Of a DNA stretch of 60,252 bases, positions 47,191 through 55,212 are shown piece after piece. Below the pieces are notes generated by a model, which was not told where the DNA came from, searched no databases, and worked only from the letters and a program-made list of their open reading frames with translations. Position numbers and translations under genes: made by a program. Every line of letters begins with the position of its first letter. Position 1 is the stretch's first letter. The stretch covers positions 1-60,252 of the forward strand of contig JAJPZJ010000038.1 of NCBI GenBank assembly GCA_021204405.1, written 5' to 3'. Source of the DNA: Tannerellaceae bacterium. GTDB taxonomy: Bacteria; Bacteroidota; Bacteroidia; Bacteroidales; Tannerellaceae.

Positions 47191-48984
47191 TTACATTCTT
47201 TCCGGAACTTCTATACCCAGCAATGCCATGCCTGACTTTACAATCTTTGCAACATTCTGCGAGAGCATCAGACGCATATTTTTCTTATCACTATCTTCTT
47301 CGCGAAGGATAGAGAAATCGTGATAGAACTGGTTGTATTCTTTTACCAGGTCGTAAATGTAATTCGCGATTAAGGCCGGGCTGTATTCCTTGCCTGCCTC
47401 TTTTACGATATCGGCATATAAAGCCAGTAGCTGAATCAGGTTCTCTTCTTTCCCGGATACTTCGATATTTACCGGCAATTGCTCAGGGAAAACAATGTTC
47501 TGTGCAGCAGCTTTTCTAAGTACCGAGCGGATACGTGCGTAGGTATATTGAATAAATGGGCCTGTATTACCGTTAAAGTCAATAGACTCTTTGGGGTTGA
47601 AGGTCATATTCTTCCTTGGGTCTACTTTTAGGATGAAGTATTTTAATGAACCAAGACCTACGATTCGTACTATATGTTCAGCTTCCTCCGGAGTCATTTC
47701 ATCCAGTTTACCTAACTCCCGGGAAATTTCACGGGCAGTATTGATCATTTCGTCCATCAGGTCGTCGGCATCTACCACAGTTCCTTCCCGGCTTTTCATT
47801 TTTCCTTCGGGAAGTTCCACCATTCCGTAGGAGAAGTGTACCAATCCTTTACCGAATTCAAAGCCAAGCTTATCCAACAGGATAGAAAGTACCTGGAAAT
47901 GGTAGTTCTGCTCATTCCCTACCACGTAGATCATTTTGTTGATGGGGTAATCGTCAAAACGTAATTTGGCAGTTCCAATGTCCTGTGTCATATAAACAGA
48001 AGTACCGTCGGCACGCAGCAACAGTTTTTCATCTAATCCTTCCGGTGTCAGGTCTGCCCATACGGAACCATCTTCACGACGGTAGAAAATACCTTTGTCC
48101 AGTCCTTCCAGCACTTTATCTTTTCCTTCCAGATAGGTTTCGGATTCATAGTAGATTTTGTCAAAATCTACTCCCATCTTTTTATAGGTTTCGTCAAAAC
48201 CTGCGTATACCCAGTTATTCATGGTTTCCCATAAAGAGACTGTTTCTTCATCGCCGGCCTCCCATTTCCGAAGCATTTCACGCGCTTCAGCCATTAATTG
48301 GGATTGGGCTTCAGCTTCTTCTTTAGAAAGACCTTTATCTTGGAGTTCTTGGAGTTCCTGTTTATAGTATTTGTCAAACAATACATAAAAATCACCGATC
48401 AGATGGTCTCCTTTTTTACCTGCTTTCTCCGGAGTAATACCTTCTCCCCATTTCTGCCAGGCAAGCATAGATTTACAAATATGGATACCCCGGTCGTTTA
48501 CAATATTTGTTTTGACTACTTTATATCCGTTCGCTTTCATAATTTCCGACAAACTATATCCTAAGAGGTTGTTACGAACATGCCCCAAATGTAAGGGTTT
48601 ATTGGTATTCGGAGAGGAGTATTCAATCATGGCCAGTTGTGAGTCTCCGGTAACCGGAGTGATACCATAGGTGGCATCTATATTGATCTCATTCAATAAT
48701 CCAATCCAGCATGAGCCGGCTACCGTAAGGTTCAGGAAGCCTTTAATGACATTAAACTCCGATATGGCAGCATCAGATTTCAATAGATATTCTCCGATCT
48801 GTTGTGCCGTTTGTTCCGGAGATTTTTTAGAAATACGAAGAAACGGAAATACTACCAGGGTAAGATGGCCTTTAAATTCTTTTTTTGTTTTCTGTAGTTG
48901 TATTTGTGAAGCCGGAACTTCTGTTCCATATAGCTCTTTTATACTATTGATAACTGCCTGAGTGATCTGTTGTTCAATAATCAT
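47191..48984 (-). CDS. argS: Arginyl-tRNA synthetase
   Basis: Class I synthetase that charges tRNA-Arg. 597 residues. The N-terminal Add-1 tRNA-binding domain precedes the HIGH-type motif 'PLHLGHVRNN' (residues 130-139). 'YVVGNEQNYHFQVLSILLDKLG' lies mid-protein, the KMSKS counterpart is 'GKMKSREGTVVD', and an all-helical anticodon domain ends 'GMALLGIEVPERM', the typical ArgS terminus. Single gene with a -7 element at 49019-49026. Intact. Confidence 0.95.
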   Translation of the reverse strand: MIIEQQITQAVINSIKELYGTEVPASQIQLQKTKKEFKGHLTLVVFPFLRISKKSPEQTAQQIGEYLLKSDAAISEFNVIKGFLNLTVAGSCWIGLLNEINIDATYGITPVTGDSQLAMIEYSSPNTNKPLHLGHVRNNLLGYSLSEIMKANGYKVVKTNIVNDRGIHICKSMLAWQKWGEGITPEKAGKKGDHLIGDFYVLFDKYYKQELQELQDKGLSKEEAEAQSQLMAEAREMLRKWEAGDEETVSLWETMNNWVYAGFDETYKKMGVDFDKIYYESETYLEGKDKVLEGLDKGIFYRREDGSVWADLTPEGLDEKLLLRADGTSVYMTQDIGTAKLRFDDYPINKMIYVVGNEQNYHFQVLSILLDKLGFEFGKGLVHFSYGMVELPEGKMKSREGTVVDADDLMDEMINTAREISRELGKLDEMTPEEAEHIVRIVGLGSLKYFILKVDPRKNMTFNPKESIDFNGNTGPFIQYTYARIRSVLRKAAAQNIVFPEQLPVNIEVSGKEENLIQLLALYADIVKEAGKEYSPALIANYIYDLVKEYNQFYHDFSILREEDSDKKNMRLMLSQNVAKIVKSGMALLGIEVPERM

Positions 48985-49018
48985 ATGACGAATACTATGA
49001 GATTTATTTTTCAGGGAG

Positions 49019-49026
49019 CAAAGGTA
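49019..49026 (-). promoter_or_regulatory. Putative -7 element for argS
   Basis: TACCTTTG on the minus strand, 34 bases before the argS ATG at 48984. Confidence 0.5.
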
Positions 49027-49093
49027 CAGGTTTATTTTTAGAAATAGATAACAGGTAGTTCAAAAATAGGGGATCAGGCAAAAGGATACAGAC

Positions 49094-49132
49094 AAAAAAA
49101 GATGTAACAGAAACGGTCTGTAACATCTTTTC
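49094..49132 (-). terminator. Terminator after the HU gene
   Basis: AGATGTAACAG (49100-49110) pairs with CTGTAACATCT (49118-49128) apart from one central mismatch, followed on the minus strand by seven Ts. Confidence 0.75.
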
Positions 49133-49154
49133 TTTTCTATAAAATAGAATTTCC

Positions 49155-49427
49155 TTATTTAATTCCTTCCGATAATTCAGCACCGGCTTTAAATTTAACA
49201 CTTTTACGTGCAGGAATATCGATTGGTTGTTTGGTTTTTGGGTTAACCCCTTTACGTGCAGATTTTTCTGTTACTGTAAATGAACCGAAACCAAGAAGCG
49301 CTACTTTACCGCCAGCTTTTAATTCACTTGATACTGTTTCTACGAAAGCTTCTACTGCTTTTTTTGCGTCAACTTTACTTAAACCGGATTTTTCCGATAC
49401 TGCATTGATAAATTCTGTTTTGTTCAT
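49155..49427 (-). CDS. HU-family DNA-binding protein
   Basis: 90-residue histone-like protein that bends DNA and compacts the nucleoid. 'MNKTEFINAVSEKSGLSKVDAKKAVEAFVETV' is the helical dimer part, 'VALLGFGSFTV' the turn and 'ARKGVNPKTKQPIDIPARKSVKFKAGAEL' the beta arm with the Asn-Pro tip. The ATG at 49425-49427 gives the canonical length; a longer frame upstream has no homology. Monocistronic with its own terminator. Intact. Confidence 0.95.
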   Translation of the reverse strand: MNKTEFINAVSEKSGLSKVDAKKAVEAFVETVSSELKAGGKVALLGFGSFTVTEKSARKGVNPKTKQPIDIPARKSVKFKAGAELSEGIK

Positions 49428-49585
49428 GATGGTTTGATAAATTAATATTAAACAAATCTTTATGATAGCCTGTAAGTTCGGCTTTAAATGTAGTTTTAAT
49501 TTAATTCTCACCAAAACAAAAATGGTATTTTTTACTCCTAATCCATGTTTTAGAATGATTTAGATAAAAACAGACAAAATATAAT

Positions 49586-49593
49586 TACCTTTG
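49586..49593 (+). promoter_or_regulatory. Putative -7 element for the rhomboid operon
   Basis: TACCTTTG, 23 bases before the ATG at 49617. Confidence 0.5.
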
Positions 49594-49616
49594 TGTGTAA
49601 TTTAACAGGATAAGAT

Positions 49617-50336
49617 ATGAATCAAAATAGCTCGGGATTCTTAAGCAGAATTTCAGTAGTAACAAAAAACCTTATAATTATAAATTTACTTTTCTGGATA
49701 GCAAGTATCACTTTGCCCAAAGTGGGTATAAATCTTGTATCTCTGCTTGGTCTCCATTTTCCGGGGGCAACCGACTTCCAGCCATTCCAGATAATTTCTT
49801 ATATGTTTATGCACGATACGCGCTCGTTCGGACATGTATTTTTCAATATGTTCGGTGTATATATGTTTGGCCGTGTGCTTGAGAATGTATGGGGGCCTAA
49901 ACGTTTCCTGACCTTTTATCTGGTCACAGGGATTGGCGCCGGTATTATCCAAGAGCTGGTCTGGCTATATGAATTGTGGGATGTGGTATTCTCAGGAGTC
50001 GAGATGATCAACCTGGGGGGAGCCCATATTATGGCTAAAAATGAATTCCTTAATCTATTTGTTACCATAGGGGCTTCAGGGGCTGTGTTTGGCATCCTGC
50101 TTGCCTTTGCCATGCTTTTTCCGAACGTTCCTTTATATCTCATCTTTATTCCTGTGCCAATAAAGGCTAAGTATTTTGTTGTATTTTACGGTGTTGCCGA
50201 ATTATTTATGGGTGTAACCAACTTCGGAGGTGGAAATATAGCCCACTTCGCACATCTTGGAGGTATGTTATTTGGTTATATATTAGTGAAATACTGGAAA
50301 AAGAAGGATGCAAATAATGGAAGATATTTTTATTAA
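49617..50336 (+). CDS. Rhomboid family intramembrane serine protease (first)
   Basis: 239 residues with six predicted membrane helices. The catalytic dyad is Ser154 in 'TIGASGAVFG' and His213 in 'NIAHFAHLGGMLFG'; 'FGHVFFNMFGVYMFG' supplies the conserved His/Asn of the oxyanion site in the second helix. It cleaves membrane-protein helices; substrates are unknown. An extra stretch of about 30 residues ('WLYELWDVVFSGVEM') lies between helices 3 and 4. It overlaps the next rhomboid gene by 29 bases, the first of three coupled genes. Intact. Confidence 0.92.
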   Translation: MNQNSSGFLSRISVVTKNLIIINLLFWIASITLPKVGINLVSLLGLHFPGATDFQPFQIISYMFMHDTRSFGHVFFNMFGVYMFGRVLENVWGPKRFLTFYLVTGIGAGIIQELVWLYELWDVVFSGVEMINLGGAHIMAKNEFLNLFVTIGASGAVFGILLAFAMLFPNVPLYLIFIPVPIKAKYFVVFYGVAELFMGVTNFGGGNIAHFAHLGGMLFGYILVKYWKKKDANNGRYFY

Positions 50337-51195
50337 TCTCAAAAACAAGTTTCGTTCAGGAAGTATCCTGACCAAGTTATTATATATCAATATCGGATTA
50401 TTCCTGATCATCCGGTTGGGAACGATAGTATTACAGCTTTTCAATATAGATGGTATTTTCTTTTTTCATTATTTACAGATGCCATCTTCGCCCGAATTAT
50501 TGTTATACCGCCCGTGGACATTGATTACTTATATGTTTACTCATTTTGGTTTTCTGCATTTGCTGTTCAATATGTTGTGGCTGTACTGGTTCGGAGGATT
50601 GTTCCTGAACTTCTTTAATGAACGGCAACTAGGCGGGTTATATGTATTAGGAGGGATAACAGGAGGGTTATTGTTTATGCTCTTCTATAATATATTTCCC
50701 TTTTTCCATCCGGCCTCTTCTATCAGTTTCCTGATGGGAGCGTCTGCCTCTGTAATGGCCATTGTTTTTGCTGTCTCTTTTTACAGGAAAGATGTTGAGA
50801 TAAATCTTTTACTGATCGGCAGGATCAAATTGATCTACCTGGCAGTATTTACTTTACTAATAGATATTCTGGCTATTACTTCTGAAAATGCAGGAGGGCA
50901 TATTGCCCATATCGGTGGTGCCCTGTTTGGTATCTTGTTTGCATCGCAGTTTGCCAGAGGAAAGGATATTACCGCTTTTATGAATAGTATACTTGACCGT
51001 ATAGCCAATATAGGAAAGAAGAAACCTAAAATGAAAGTAACTTACCATAAAAGGGAAAGTGATTACGAATATAATAGCCGTAAACAGACAGAAAGTGCCG
51101 AGCTGGATGCAATACTCGATAAATTACGACGTTCAGGATATGAGAGCTTATCCAGTACGGAGAAAAAGAAATTATTTGATGCCAGTAAAAAATGA
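50308..51195 (+). CDS. Rhomboid family intramembrane serine protease (second)
   Basis: 295 residues (ATG at 50308; another at 50317). Dyad Ser146 in 'LMGASASVMA' and His201 in 'GGHIAHIGGALFG', with 'HFGFLHLLFNMLWLYWFGG' as the His/Asn helix. The residue after the Ser is Ala rather than the usual Gly (GASA, not GxSG), so activity is likely but not certain. A charged cytoplasmic tail of about 75 residues ('KKKPKMKVTYHKRES') is specific to this copy. It overlaps both neighbours (29 bases before, 4 after), a sign of translational coupling. Intact. Confidence 0.9.
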   Translation: MQIMEDIFINLKNKFRSGSILTKLLYINIGLFLIIRLGTIVLQLFNIDGIFFFHYLQMPSSPELLLYRPWTLITYMFTHFGFLHLLFNMLWLYWFGGLFLNFFNERQLGGLYVLGGITGGLLFMLFYNIFPFFHPASSISFLMGASASVMAIVFAVSFYRKDVEINLLLIGRIKLIYLAVFTLLIDILAITSENAGGHIAHIGGALFGILFASQFARGKDITAFMNSILDRIANIGKKKPKMKVTYHKRESDYEYNSRKQTESAELDAILDKLRRSGYESLSSTEKKKLFDASKK

Positions 51196-52313
51196 AAGAA
51201 TTCTTTGACAAAATCAGGCTATTGCTTCATTCGATATTTGTCATTGCAAATATCGTAGCCGGGGTTTTGCTTATTCTTTCCGCTTATTCTGACCATATAT
51301 CACCTGAAAAAAGTATTATATTTTCCTATCTTGGACTGGCTTTCCCTATCTTATTTGCAATCAATGTGGGGCTTGTTATTTACTGGCTTATATTTCGCTG
51401 GAAACTTGTACTTATTCCTTTACTTACTTTTGTGATTACCAGCGGGGCTATCCGGCAGTATTTTCCCTGGCATAGCCATACTAAACCGATTCCGGAAGAG
51501 AATGTGGTAAAAGTACTTACCTACAATGTAATGAAATTCGCCTACCAGGACCATACCAAAGAGGCTCCCAACCAAATTGTACAATATATTGCGGAATCGG
51601 ATGCTAATATTGTTTGCTTACAGGAGTATGTCGTTTTCAAAAATAAGAAAAACACGCTTACTTCTGCCAAGCTTTACGAGGCATTAAAGATGTATCCTTA
51701 CCGTTCGGTTATCCTGATCGAAAGTAATCAAACACAGGATTATGGGATTGCTGTATTCTCTAAATACCCCATTTCCAAATCCAAAGCGATCCCTTATGAA
51801 AGCCGGAATAACGGTTCATCCATCCATGAAATAAATGTTAATGGTAAAAAGATTACCCTGGTTAATAATCACCTGGAGTCTTTTAAGCTTACGATGGAAG
51901 ACCGTAGCCGGTATTCGGCTTTTATTAAAAATCTGAATGCCGATACTTTCGATGAATTCAAAAGTGCGATCTCCCATAAACTGGAACCGGCTTTCCGTAC
52001 CCGCGTCCGGCAGGCTGAAGCGGTTGCGAATGAAGTAAACAACAGCCGGAATGAATATATCCTTGTATGCGGAGACTTCAATGATACGCCGATCTCGTAT
52101 GTGCACCGTACCATACAAAAGGCGGCAGACGGCTTAAAAGATGCTTTTACCGAATCAGGGCAGGGTATGGGTATTACTTATAATGAGAATTTCTTTTGGT
52201 TCCGTATAGACCACATTCTTTACTCCCCCAATATGAAAGCATGGAATTGTACGGTAGATCATGTTCGCTATTCCGACCATTATCCGGTTTGGTGTTATCT
52301 GGAAATAGAATAG
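51192..52313 (+). CDS. Membrane-anchored endonuclease/exonuclease/phosphatase-family protein
   Basis: 373 residues: two or three membrane helices within the first 95, then an EEP domain with 'VLTYNVMKFAYQ', 'ANIVCLQEYVVF' (metal-binding Glu), 'YGIAVFSKYPI', 'LVNNHLES', 'LVCGDFNDTPISYVHRTI' and the terminal 'VRYSDHYPVWCYLEI' (catalytic His). The domain faces the periplasm by helix count and may act on a phosphodiester or phospholipid; the substrate is unknown. It starts inside the stop of the second rhomboid (ATGA). Rhomboid-rhomboid-EEP operons recur in Bacteroidales. Confidence 0.88.
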   Translation: MKEFFDKIRLLLHSIFVIANIVAGVLLILSAYSDHISPEKSIIFSYLGLAFPILFAINVGLVIYWLIFRWKLVLIPLLTFVITSGAIRQYFPWHSHTKPIPEENVVKVLTYNVMKFAYQDHTKEAPNQIVQYIAESDANIVCLQEYVVFKNKKNTLTSAKLYEALKMYPYRSVILIESNQTQDYGIAVFSKYPISKSKAIPYESRNNGSSIHEINVNGKKITLVNNHLESFKLTMEDRSRYSAFIKNLNADTFDEFKSAISHKLEPAFRTRVRQAEAVANEVNNSRNEYILVCGDFNDTPISYVHRTIQKAADGLKDAFTESGQGMGITYNENFFWFRIDHILYSPNMKAWNCTVDHVRYSDHYPVWCYLEIE

Positions 52314-52343
52314 TAAAAGCCGGTAATTATTTACCGGCTTTTA
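52314..52343. terminator. Bidirectional terminator
   Basis: 13-bp perfect stem (52314-52326 with 52331-52343), TTAT loop, A- and T-rich ends. It serves the EEP gene and the convergent DUF4468 pseudogene, whose TAA lies in the loop. Confidence 0.88.
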
Positions 52344-52867
52344 CAGCATCATATACTTCATTAAAGATATTTTGTGCATGGAATAAGGTGGCTTCACAAA
52401 ATAGGCGGAGTTCCTGAATAACTGCAACCGTATTGCCTTCTCCGTTAGTAAGAATTACATCTTCGGCAGGATATGTCCTGAATTTCCGTTCATTTTTCCG
52501 ATCGTACACATATACAAGATCCGACATTTCTATCAGATAATAATTATCGTAACAGGTAATATAAAGGCGGTATTTATGCCGGTTTTATCTTTGTTATCCA
52601 ATGACATCTCTACTTTTGAACTAACAAATATGGTCCTTTCGACCGGTTGGTAGAAACATTGGATATAAAAATGTCTTTTCCGTAATTTTTCTTTGCCCAG
52701 GCACTTATTATGCGGTAAAGATTATCTTTTGTTATCCCATCTACCTGGACATTCTCTGAATAACAAATCTTTCCTTCTTTAACAGGGGAACAATCGGCCG
52801 GTGCCTGTGCGCTCAGCCTGGTAAATGTAAATAAAAAGAACCAATATAGATATCCTATTTTTCTCAT
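52327..52867 (-). pseudogene. DUF4468 exported protein, two frameshifts
   Basis: About 180 residues when repaired. Signal peptide ('MRKIGYLYWFFLFTFTRLSAQ'; ATG at 52865-52867 with a GGAGAGG upstream), then a DUF4468 domain ('YSENVQVDGITKDNLYRIISAWAKKNYGKD', 'SSKVEMSLDNKDK', 'YRLYITCYDNYYLIEMSDLVYVYD') and a helical end. One A is missing at 52637-52639 and one at 52583-52586. It follows the DUF4468-flavin-reductase fusion by 14 bases and shares its transcript, so a second DUF4468 copy has been lost while the fused copy is intact. Function unknown. Confidence 0.82.
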
Positions 52868-52881
52868 TTGCAACCTCTCCT

Positions 52882-54048
52882 TTACTTAATCCAGACATTT
52901 ATTATTTCGCCTACATACATGGTGTGCAGTTGCTGCCCTTTCCATTCCTCCTGTAATGTTGTATCATTCAACAGGTCCGGGTTTAAAGGTTGTGTTAATA
53001 TCTTACGGCATTCTATAATCATCCATGCTTCGTTAAAGGCCGGAGAGCCGTCGGGCGTAAATAGCGGGGTCAATCCGCTTTCCTGTACTTTATCTTTATT
53101 TCTGCCTGAGTTACTGCCACAATATTGAAGGATATCTCGATAGGCTTCGGTATAGAAAGTGAAGGTATAGGTATTATTTTTTTCCATCAACTGATAGGTA
53201 TGCCGTTCAGGCTTTATAAAACAGAAAGCTACAGGTTTTGAGAAAAGTGAGCCTACTCCACCCCAACTGGCGGTCATCATATTCATTTCATCGGGATTAC
53301 CTGCTGTGATCAGCATCCAGTCTTCCGTAAGCATTTTGATGATGTTTCCGGGAATACGGTCGGGAGCTATCTGCCGGTAGCCAGTCATGCCTGTTTCTGA
53401 GAATTCCGAGGATATAGGAGTGATTTCTTCCTGTGGCTGCTGAACAGGGATTGGCTCCTGAATTGCTTTTACCGGTGTAGGTGTACTTAAGAGGGCTGTA
53501 CCTAAATATGCGGTAGCTCCTTCAAACAATTTATCTGCAAAGTCAATCGTACCGATACGGAATTTACCACTGATACGGTTTAATTTGCCTTTTGTCAATG
53601 CATACTTATCTGTGATCCATTCTTCTGCTACATACTTTTCGGGTTCTTTTTGATAAGAAACATTATATTGATAGCATAGATTACCCAGTTTAAGAACACA
53701 TTCATTCTCCTGGCAATGAATAAAAAGGCGGTAAGACAGCAGGGAACAATCCAGGGAAAGAGCTGTTTTGGAAAACACCAGATACTCCTCACCAGCGACA
53801 ACCAGGCCTCCTTTTATTTTATCGCTATAGACAAGCCGGGTATTTTCATTTAATACCTGTTCTTTCAGCCACTGATTCATTAACTCGTATGTTTGTTCTG
53901 CTGAAAGCGAATGGGTTTCAATTTTCCTGGAGAAAACAACCTTTCCCTCTTCCTCGGTAACCGCACCGGACAGATACCTTTTATTACTCTCTTGCTGGCT
54001 GAATAATATAGTTGGAATAAATGCTAAAAGTAAGAGTAAATGTTTCAT
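52882..54048 (-). CDS. Exported DUF4468 - flavin-reductase-like fusion protein
   Basis: 388 residues. A signal peptide ('MKHLLLLLAFIPTILFSQQ'), a DUF4468 domain (about 25-160, 'EEEGKVVFSRKIETHSLSAEQTYELMNQWLKEQ'), a proline-rich linker ('TPTPVKAIQEPIPVQQPQEE', near 190-215), then a flavoredoxin-type FMN domain (about 228-388, 'DWMLITAGNPDEMNMMTASWGGVG', 'KPVAFCFIKPERHTYQLM', 'FNEAWMIIECRKI'). Flavin-reductase domains of this type are normally cytoplasmic, so an exported one is notable; FMN might be bound in the periplasm. First gene of a pair with the broken DUF4468 gene. Intact. Role unknown. Confidence 0.83.
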   Translation of the reverse strand: MKHLLLLLAFIPTILFSQQESNKRYLSGAVTEEEGKVVFSRKIETHSLSAEQTYELMNQWLKEQVLNENTRLVYSDKIKGGLVVAGEEYLVFSKTALSLDCSLLSYRLFIHCQENECVLKLGNLCYQYNVSYQKEPEKYVAEEWITDKYALTKGKLNRISGKFRIGTIDFADKLFEGATAYLGTALLSTPTPVKAIQEPIPVQQPQEEITPISSEFSETGMTGYRQIAPDRIPGNIIKMLTEDWMLITAGNPDEMNMMTASWGGVGSLFSKPVAFCFIKPERHTYQLMEKNNTYTFTFYTEAYRDILQYCGSNSGRNKDKVQESGLTPLFTPDGSPAFNEAWMIIECRKILTQPLNPDLLNDTTLQEEWKGQQLHTMYVGEIINVWIK

Positions 54049-54131
54049 GGTAAAGAAATTTTATTTTTACAAACATACAAAAAACCCTCGCATAATAAGT
54101 TATACGAAGGCTAAATATCATTTTTTTAATT

Positions 54132-55160
54132 TTATTGTTGTTCAAGCCATTCCTTTAGTGCATCTACCAATAATTGGTTTTCGGCAGACGATTGAGTAGA
54201 TAAGCGAAAATAGGTTTCATCGAGTCCGCGGAAATTGGATGCATCCCGGATCAGGATGTTATATCTATCCAAAAGATACTTTTTCAATTCCGAAGCTACT
54301 CCTTTTTTTAGTCTTACCAGGAAGAAGGTTGTAGAGGTAGGTAAAACCTCCAGTCCGTCTAATTTACTTAACTGATAGATAAATTCAGCTGTTTCCCGTT
54401 GCCATTTCCGGATAGGCAAAGTAAACTGAGCCGGGTGGATAAGGATGTATTTACTTGCTTCAATGGCAAATGTATTAATAGACCAGGGGATAATATATTT
54501 GTTCAATTCGCTAATTGTATCTGCCGGAGCTACAATGTATCCGATCCGTAGTCCGGGCACTTTATAGGCTTTGGATATGGAATGTACCAATATCAGATTC
54601 GGATTGTTTTTTACATCCGAAGGTTTTAACTGGTCTTCTGTTGAAAATGCTTTATATGCCTGGTCGATTATAAAAATAGTATTACGGTTAGCAGCAATCA
54701 GTGATAATAATTCCGTACGGTGTAATAGTTTTCCGTCCGGATTATTGGGATTTGCAATCCAGCACAGGTCTTGTCCTTCCAAAGAAAGATTACCGAGGTC
54801 ATCGGAGGTTGGAAAAAAACTTATGGTATGCTCATGTAAACGACATGCGTCTTCATATTCTACAAAGGAAGGAACTGCAATAATAGACCGGGCACCTCTG
54901 AAAGCCTGTGCGACCAGATAGAAAGCTGATACCGAACCATTGGTTACCAATACATTTTCTTCCTGCATTTCATGCCGGCGGGTCAGCAACCTCCTTAGTG
55001 AAGCAGCATCCGGCTCCGGATAATGGGTTATTGCATTGAAGTTGGAAACCAGATAATCTTTAAGTTTATCCAGACTGGCACCATGCCATACATTAGAACT
55101 AAAATTGATTTTTACCTCTCCTGTGGTATTGTAAAAATCATCACCGTGACCGAATAGCAT
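54132..55160 (-). CDS. PLP aminotransferase, CobD/HisC-like
   Basis: 342 residues of the class I aminotransferase fold, close to L-threonine-O-3-phosphate decarboxylase (CobD) and histidinol-phosphate aminotransferase. 'FGHGDDFYN', near the start, resembles the CobD 'HGG(N)' opening. Others are 'NGSVSAFYLVAQAF' near 74, 'WIANPNNPDGKLL' near 134, 'IIDQAYKAF' near 164 and the PLP lysine in 'VHSISKAYKVPGLRIGY' (Lys197). CobD would supply aminopropanol phosphate for cobalamin, but no other cobalamin gene is visible, so the specificity is open. Monocistronic, intact. Confidence 0.8.
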   Translation of the reverse strand: MLFGHGDDFYNTTGEVKINFSSNVWHGASLDKLKDYLVSNFNAITHYPEPDAASLRRLLTRRHEMQEENVLVTNGSVSAFYLVAQAFRGARSIIAVPSFVEYEDACRLHEHTISFFPTSDDLGNLSLEGQDLCWIANPNNPDGKLLHRTELLSLIAANRNTIFIIDQAYKAFSTEDQLKPSDVKNNPNLILVHSISKAYKVPGLRIGYIVAPADTISELNKYIIPWSINTFAIEASKYILIHPAQFTLPIRKWQRETAEFIYQLSKLDGLEVLPTSTTFFLVRLKKGVASELKKYLLDRYNILIRDASNFRGLDETYFRLSTQSSAENQLLVDALKEWLEQQ

Positions 55161-55212
55161 ATTGTTTTATTTTTAATAAGTGACTTTGTTAACTAAAAGA
55201 GCTACAAAAGTA

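Noticed and set aside
49004..49201. Hypothetical protein between HU and argS
   Set aside because: It overlaps the HU end, its terminator and the argS promoter in another frame; no recognisable domain.
5381..52867. All frameshifts as homopolymer sequencing errors
   Set aside because: Many losses are in runs of only two to four bases, two runs of eight Gs or Cs and several long A runs are called confidently, six in-frame stops and two perfect duplications are not homopolymer errors, and about 33 kb of core genes are clean. Not fully excluded for single-lesion genes such as the DUF4783 gene.
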